A DNA stretch of 64,000 bases from Colwellia sp. (GTDB lineage: Bacteria > Pseudomonadota > Gammaproteobacteria > Enterobacterales > Alteromonadaceae): contig JAHDIK010000008.1 of assembly GCA_020630795.1 (NCBI GenBank), positions 62,001 through 126,000 on the forward strand, given 5' to 3'. Every line of letters begins with the position of its first letter. Within the stretch, counting starts at the first letter, position 1. Below, in pieces: positions 57,801 through 64,000 of this stretch. The notes beneath the pieces are model-generated. The model was not told the DNA's origin, searched no databases, and saw nothing but the letters and a program-made list of their open reading frames with translations. Both the position numbers and the translations under genes were made by a program.

Positions 57801-60800
57801 ATGCAGCTTTATGATCCCAACTTTCAAAAAGACAATTGTGGATTTGGTTTAATCGCCCATCAACATGGGGAAACAAGCCATAAGCTCATTAAAACGGCAA
57901 TTCACGCACTAGATCGAATGCAGCACCGAGGTGGTATAGCTGCGGACGGAAAAACTGGTGACGGTTGTGGTTTATTAATGCAAAAACCCGATTCGTTTTT
58001 CCGCGCTATTGCGGAAGAAAACAATTGGCAATTAGGTCGTAAATATGCGGTTGGGATGATATTTTTAAATCCTGATCCTGTAGAGGCTGCTCTTTCTAAA
58101 AGGATTTTCGAAGAAGAATTATCAAGAGAAACATTAACAATTGTTGGCTGGAGGGTTGTACCAATAAACGTTTCTATATTAGGTGAAATTGCAGCAAGTA
58201 ATTTACCTGCTATTGAACAAATTTTTGTAGACGCTCCTCCGGGTTGGCGTAATCGCGACCTAGAACGCCGTTTATATATGGCACGTCGTCGCGCTGAAAA
58301 ACGTATAACTGACGAACGCTTCTATGTTGCAAGCTTGTCATGTTCAGTAACTATCTACAAAGGCTTAATGATGCCTGTAGATTTACCGAACTTCTATTTA
58401 GATTTAGCTGATATTCGTTTACAAAGTGCTATTTGTGTTTTCCACCAACGCTTTTCAACGAATACATCACCTCAGTGGCACCTAGCGCAACCTTTCCGCT
58501 ACTTAGCTCACAACGGTGAAATCAATACGATTAAAGGTAACAGACAATGGAGTCGCGCTCGTACGTACAGATTCCAATCACCTCTACTACCTGATTTAAA
58601 AGATGCTGCACCATTTGTTAACGAAAGTGGCTCAGATTCATCATCATTAGATAACATGCTTGAGCTATTTTTAGCCGGTGGTATGGATCTATACCGTGCA
58701 ATGCGTTTGCTTATGCCTCCAGCATGGCAAAATAGCCCATGTATGGATGACGACTTAAAAGCATTTTATGAGTTTAACTCTATGCACATGGAACCATGGG
58801 ATGGCCCAGCTGGTGTTGTAATGACAAACGGCCGTCATGTTGCATGTAACTTAGACAGAAATGGCTTACGCCCAGCTCGTTATGTAATAACTCGCAATGG
58901 TTTCATTACGCTTGCTTCTGAAGTAGGCATTTGGGACTACGGTGAAGACGAAGTAGTTGAAAAAGGACGTGTTGGTCCAGGTGAAATGCTTGCTGTAGAT
59001 ACGTTTACAGGTAAAGTATTTAACTCTTCAGCTATCGACAACGAGTTAAAAGTTCGCCACCCATACCGTGAATGGTTAGATAAAAACATTCGTCGCCTCG
59101 TACCTTTTAACGAGTTAGATGCCGAACTTATTGGTAAACGTGTATTTGATGATAGTGAAATATCCAAATACCACAAAATGTTTAACTACAGCTATGAAGA
59201 AATTCATCAAGTAGTGAAAACAATGGCGGAAAATGGCCAAGAAGCTACGGGCTCAATGGGTGATGACACACCAATGGCCGTTTTATCAAGCCAATCACGA
59301 TCGTTATACGATTACTTCCGTCAGCAGTTTGCTCAAGTAACCAACCCGCCGATAGATCCATTACGTGAACGCTATGTCATGTCATTGGGTACCTGTATTG
59401 GTCGTGAACACAACGTATTCAATGAAACAACAGGTCATGCAGATCGCATATTGTTTGAAACTCCAGTACTTATGTACACAGGATTAAAGCAATTACGTGA
59501 ACTAGATCCTGAACACTACAGAAGTGAAACTATTTCATTAAACTACTCGCAAGAAGAAGGCTTAGAAGCTGCAATATTGCGCGTATGTGACGAAGCAGTG
59601 AACTCTGTACGTAATGAAAATACCGTAATTCTTATCTTATCTGACCGTCAAATTGAAAAAGGTAAGTTACCTATTCCTGCTGCTATGGCTGTAGGTGCTG
59701 TTCAACAACGTTTAGTGAAAGAACAACTTCGTTGTGATTCAAATATCATCGTTGAAACAGGTTCAGTAAAAGACTCTCATCAGTTTGCTGTATTACTTGG
59801 TTTAGGTGCTACTGCGATTTACCCGTTCTTAGCATTAGAAACTGTTGAACAGCTTGTTGAGCAAGGTCAAATTGAAGGTACGGCACGTGACGCTGTTATC
59901 AGCTACCGCAACGGCATAAACAAAGGCTTATTGAAAATACTTTCTAAAATGGGTATTTCAACTATCGCAAGTTACCGTTGTGCAGGCTTATTTGAAGTAA
60001 TTGGTTTAAATCAAAATATTATGGAACTTTGTTTCCCTGATTTACCAAGCCGCATTCAAGGTGCTGACTTTAGTGATATTGAACAAGATAATATCAACTT
60101 AGCGAGAAAAGCATTCTTACCGCATCAAAAAATCAACCATGGTGGTTTACTGAAATACGTACACAATGGTGAGTACCATGCATACAACCCTGACGTAGTA
60201 AACACACTACAAAAGGCTGTTAAGTCTGGTGAATACTCAGATTACGTAACATATAAAGATACGGTAAATAATCGCCCAGTTGCTACATTACGCGATTTAT
60301 TAGCACTGAAAGATGATACTGACAGTATTGATATTAGTCGTGTTGAACCAGACACTGAAATGTTCAAACGTTTCGACAGTGCTGCGATGTCAATTGGTGC
60401 ATTAAGCCCTGAAGCTCACGAAGCATTAGCCATTGCTATGAACCGCTTAGGTGGTTACTCAAACTCTGGTGAAGGTGGAGAAGACGAACGCCGCTTTGGT
60501 ACCGTTAAAAACTCTCGTATCAAACAAATTGCATCGGGTCGATTTGGTGTTACACCGCATTACTTAGTAAATGCTGACGTACTTCAAATCAAAGTTGCTC
60601 AAGGTGCAAAACCGGGTGAAGGTGGTCAATTACCGGGTGATAAAGTATCTCCGCTAATCGCAAAACTACGTTTCTCAGTACCAGGCGTAACGTTAATATC
60701 GCCTCCTCCGCATCACGATATATACTCAATTGAAGATTTAGCTCAGCTTATTTTCGATTTAAAACAAGTAAACCCTAAAGCAGTTGTTTCAGTAAAACTT

Positions 60801-62267
60801 GTATCAGGACCCGGTGTAGGAACAATCGCCTCTGGTGTTGCCAAAGCTTATGCTGATTTCATCACAATTTCAGGTTACGACGGCGGTACTGCAGCAAGCC
60901 CATTAACATCTGTTAAATATGCAGGTTGTCCTTGGGAGCTAGGTTTAGCTGAAGCTCACCAATCACTAGTTTCAAATGGCTTACGTCACAAAGTACGCTT
61001 ACAAGTTGATGGCGGTTTAAAAACTGGTTTAGATATTGTTAAAGCTGCTATTTTAGGTGCTGAAAGCTTCGGGTTTGGTACTGCGCCAATGGTTACTGTT
61101 GGTTGTAAATTCCTACGTATATGTCACTTAAACAACTGTGCTACAGGTGTTGCCACTCAAGATGACGTATTACGTGAGAAGTTCTTTAAAGGCTTACCTG
61201 ATCAAGTAATGAACTACTTTAAGTTTGTAGCTCATGACGTACGTGAAATCTTGGCTCAGTTAGGTGTTGAAAGCTTAACAGATATTATTGGCAGAACTGA
61301 TTTACTTGTTCCATTAGCCGGAATAAGTGCTAAGCAGCAAAAATTAGATTTATCACCAATTATTGCTCCAGTAGTGCCTGGTAACCATACTGCACATTAC
61401 AAAACGGAAGAAAATACACCGTTCGACGATGGTCAGTTAAACCAACAAATGCTTGAAGCAGCATCTGATGCCGTAGCGCATAGTACAGGTGGTGAGTTTA
61501 GGTTTACCATTCAAAATACAGACCGCTCAGTGGGGGCTGCACTTTCTGGTGAAATTGCACGTCATCACGGTGACCAAGGCATGGCTTCAAACCCAATCAA
61601 AGTTCATTTATCTGGAACAGCAGGACAAAGTTTCGGTGTATGGAATGCTGGTGGCCTAGAAATCACGTTAACCGGTGATGCTAACGATTACGTTGGTAAA
61701 GGTATGGCTGGTGGTCAATTAACCATTAAGCCACCTAAAGGTGTTGCATATCAGTCTCACGAAACCATGATCATGGGTAACACCTGTTTATACGGTGCTA
61801 CTGGCGGTAAGCTGTATGGTTGTGGCCGTGCTGGTGAGCGTTTTGCCGTACGTAACTCTGGTTGTTCTGCCGTTATCGAAGGAACTGGTGATCATACATG
61901 TGAATACATGACTGGCGGTATTGTTACAATACTTGGCAGTGTAGGTGTTAACTTCGGTGCAGGTATGACAGGTGGTTTTGCTTACGTATTGGATGAAGCA
62001 AACGACTTAGACATTAGATTAAACAAAGAATCAATTGAGATGTTGTCTATCGACAGCGAAGACTTAACGATTCACCAAGAGCACTTGCGTGGCATTATCA
62101 GCCAACATTTTGAAGAAACAGGAAGTCTTCGTGCACAAGAGATTTTAAATAACTTTGATGCTTTTGCACCATTATTTAAGTTAGTTAAACCTAAAGCTAC
62201 TGACGTAAACACTTTGTTAGGTCACCGTAGCCGTTCATCTGCAGAACTTCGCGTTCAAGCACAGTAA
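57801..62267 (+). CDS. gltB: Glutamate synthase (NADPH) large subunit
   Basis: GltB converts glutamine and 2-oxoglutarate to two glutamates with electrons passed from GltD. The 1,488-residue protein contains the N-terminal class II glutaminase (catalytic Cys13 in DNCGFGLIAH, then MQHRGGIAADGKTGDGCG), a central domain, the FMN and 3Fe-4S synthase domain (GGYSNSGEGGEDERRFG, VTVGCKFLRICHLNNCATGVATQ) and the C-terminal beta-helix (GNTCLYGATGGKLYGCGRAGERFAVRNSG, in part). The longer frame starts at 57762; ATG 57801 behind AGGAGA is preferred, giving a 12-residue propeptide that must be removed to free Cys13. Confidence 0.98.
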   Translation: MQLYDPNFQKDNCGFGLIAHQHGETSHKLIKTAIHALDRMQHRGGIAADGKTGDGCGLLMQKPDSFFRAIAEENNWQLGRKYAVGMIFLNPDPVEAALSKRIFEEELSRETLTIVGWRVVPINVSILGEIAASNLPAIEQIFVDAPPGWRNRDLERRLYMARRRAEKRITDERFYVASLSCSVTIYKGLMMPVDLPNFYLDLADIRLQSAICVFHQRFSTNTSPQWHLAQPFRYLAHNGEINTIKGNRQWSRARTYRFQSPLLPDLKDAAPFVNESGSDSSSLDNMLELFLAGGMDLYRAMRLLMPPAWQNSPCMDDDLKAFYEFNSMHMEPWDGPAGVVMTNGRHVACNLDRNGLRPARYVITRNGFITLASEVGIWDYGEDEVVEKGRVGPGEMLAVDTFTGKVFNSSAIDNELKVRHPYREWLDKNIRRLVPFNELDAELIGKRVFDDSEISKYHKMFNYSYEEIHQVVKTMAENGQEATGSMGDDTPMAVLSSQSRSLYDYFRQQFAQVTNPPIDPLRERYVMSLGTCIGREHNVFNETTGHADRILFETPVLMYTGLKQLRELDPEHYRSETISLNYSQEEGLEAAILRVCDEAVNSVRNENTVILILSDRQIEKGKLPIPAAMAVGAVQQRLVKEQLRCDSNIIVETGSVKDSHQFAVLLGLGATAIYPFLALETVEQLVEQGQIEGTARDAVISYRNGINKGLLKILSKMGISTIASYRCAGLFEVIGLNQNIMELCFPDLPSRIQGADFSDIEQDNINLARKAFLPHQKINHGGLLKYVHNGEYHAYNPDVVNTLQKAVKSGEYSDYVTYKDTVNNRPVATLRDLLALKDDTDSIDISRVEPDTEMFKRFDSAAMSIGALSPEAHEALAIAMNRLGGYSNSGEGGEDERRFGTVKNSRIKQIASGRFGVTPHYLVNADVLQIKVAQGAKPGEGGQLPGDKVSPLIAKLRFSVPGVTLISPPPHHDIYSIEDLAQLIFDLKQVNPKAVVSVKLVSGPGVGTIASGVAKAYADFITISGYDGGTAASPLTSVKYAGCPWELGLAEAHQSLVSNGLRHKVRLQVDGGLKTGLDIVKAAILGAESFGFGTAPMVTVGCKFLRICHLNNCATGVATQDDVLREKFFKGLPDQVMNYFKFVAHDVREILAQLGVESLTDIIGRTDLLVPLAGISAKQQKLDLSPIIAPVVPGNHTAHYKTEENTPFDDGQLNQQMLEAASDAVAHSTGGEFRFTIQNTDRSVGAALSGEIARHHGDQGMASNPIKVHLSGTAGQSFGVWNAGGLEITLTGDANDYVGKGMAGGQLTIKPPKGVAYQSHETMIMGNTCLYGATGGKLYGCGRAGERFAVRNSGCSAVIEGTGDHTCEYMTGGIVTILGSVGVNFGAGMTGGFAYVLDEANDLDIRLNKESIEMLSIDSEDLTIHQEHLRGIISQHFEETGSLRAQEILNNFDAFAPLFKLVKPKATDVNTLLGHRSRSSAELRVQAQ

Positions 62268-62283
62268 TAAGAACGCGAATTGA

Positions 62284-63711
<1,428 letters not shown>

Positions 63712-63729
63712 TCTCAAAATAATTAGGTT

Positions 63730-63766
63730 AAAGCCGATTCAACATTGTTGTTTCGGCTTTTTTTGT
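63730..63766 (+). terminator. Terminator after gltD
   Basis: AAAGCCGA (63730-63737) / TCGGCTTT (63753-63760) followed by further T, 18 bp after the gltD stop. Confidence 0.88.
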
Positions 63767-63851
63767 GACTAAAATTTGATGAGGTAAGTACGAAAATAAC
63801 GTAAAACACTGTAATACTTTGTGTTGTTTTATTTGAATATGCTACACACAA

Positions 63852-63875
63852 AAAAGCCCGCATAAGCGGGCTTTT
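63852..63875 (-). terminator. Terminator of the gene entering from the right
   Basis: Perfect 10-bp stem AAAAGCCCGC / GCGGGCTTTT with 4-nt loop; T-run on the minus strand, 17 bp past the stop of the truncated gene. Confidence 0.88.
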
Positions 63876-63892
63876 AAACGCAATAGCTAAAC

Positions 63893-64000
63893 TTAGCTTT
63901 TAGTTTTAACTTTGCTTGCTAACTTAGACTTAGCGTCTTTTGCTTTAGATTTTGCAGCAGACTTTTTCGTATTCGCTTTTGACTTAGCTGCTGATTTTTT
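63893..64000 (-). CDS. C-terminal end of a Lys/Ala/Ser-rich basic protein (5' end outside window)
   Basis: I read 35 codons on the minus strand ending in TAA at 63893-63895. The visible tail is a low-complexity repeat of the type KKSAAKSKA, then NTKKSAAKSKAKDAKSKL, and ends KVKTKS. Such tails occur in histone-H1-like proteins and as C-terminal extensions of DNA- or RNA-binding proteins such as some bacterial topoisomerases. A terminator follows directly, so this is a real 3' end. The body of the protein is not in the window and no function can be assigned. Confidence 0.75.
   Translation of the reverse strand, partial: KKSAAKSKANTKKSAAKSKAKDAKSKLASKVKTKS

Overview
The window (about 39-40% GC by eye) looks like chromosomal DNA of a marine gammaproteobacterium of the order Alteromonadales. 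The evidence is gene order: rplM-rpsI next to zapE/zapG-degQ-degS, rsmI-lpoA-yraN-diaA-dolP, murA-ibaG-mlaBCDEF diverging from yrbG-kdsD-kdsC-lptC-lptA-lptB-rpoN-hpf-ptsN-rapZ-ptsO, petABC-sspA-sspB, and an ArcA regulator beside a free-standing Hpt protein as in Shewanella-like bacteria. The genus cannot be fixed by eye; Colwelliaceae or Thalassotalea-like bacteria would fit. I see no prophage, insertion sequence, CRISPR array or tRNA.

Layout. 1-9.8 kb is accessory: the 3'-truncated gene of an RND efflux permease, then a minus-strand block with a lipoprotein RidA, a GFA-fold protein, an Nramp-like transporter without the metal-binding motif, a TetR regulator and two exported amidohydrolases. 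Two near-identical 22-bp imperfect palindromes lie in front of the two transcription units of this block, which makes it look like one small TetR-controlled regulon. A nitroreductase and a crotonase follow on the plus strand. 9.8-17.9 kb holds a membrane-bound AraC regulator and a four-gene cluster of planctomycete-type proteins (PSCyt1/DUF1549/DUF1553 lipoprotein, Tat-exported DUF1501 protein, membrane-anchored cytochrome c with leucine-rich repeats, cytochrome b561). This is the most unusual part of the window and looks like an uncharacterised periplasmic redox system. 17.9-18.3 kb is rnpB with its promoter and terminator.

18.3-49.7 kb is mostly core: rRNA methylation, peptidoglycan-synthase activation (LpoA), replication timing (DiaA), envelope lipoprotein DolP, the SspAB ClpXP adaptor system, the cytochrome bc1 complex, ribosomal proteins L13/S9, ZapE/ZapG, the periplasmic proteases DegQ/DegS, MurA, the Mla phospholipid pathway, Kdo synthesis and LPS export, sigma-54, the nitrogen PTS with RapZ, MgtE, and the TldD/TldE partner PmbA with DarP. 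Many of these maintain the cell envelope (murA, mla, kds, lpt, degS, dolP, lpoA).

49.7-64 kb carries a DMT exporter, an M14-type deacylase, RsmC, an orphan sensor kinase followed by arcA and a convergent hptA, FolE2, and glutamate synthase gltBD behind a 0.53-kb upstream region. The window ends inside a Lys/Ala/Ser-rich basic protein gene on the minus strand. Starts were chosen from Shine-Dalgarno spacing, signal peptides and family length; several differ from the longest open frame, and these choices are noted gene by gene.
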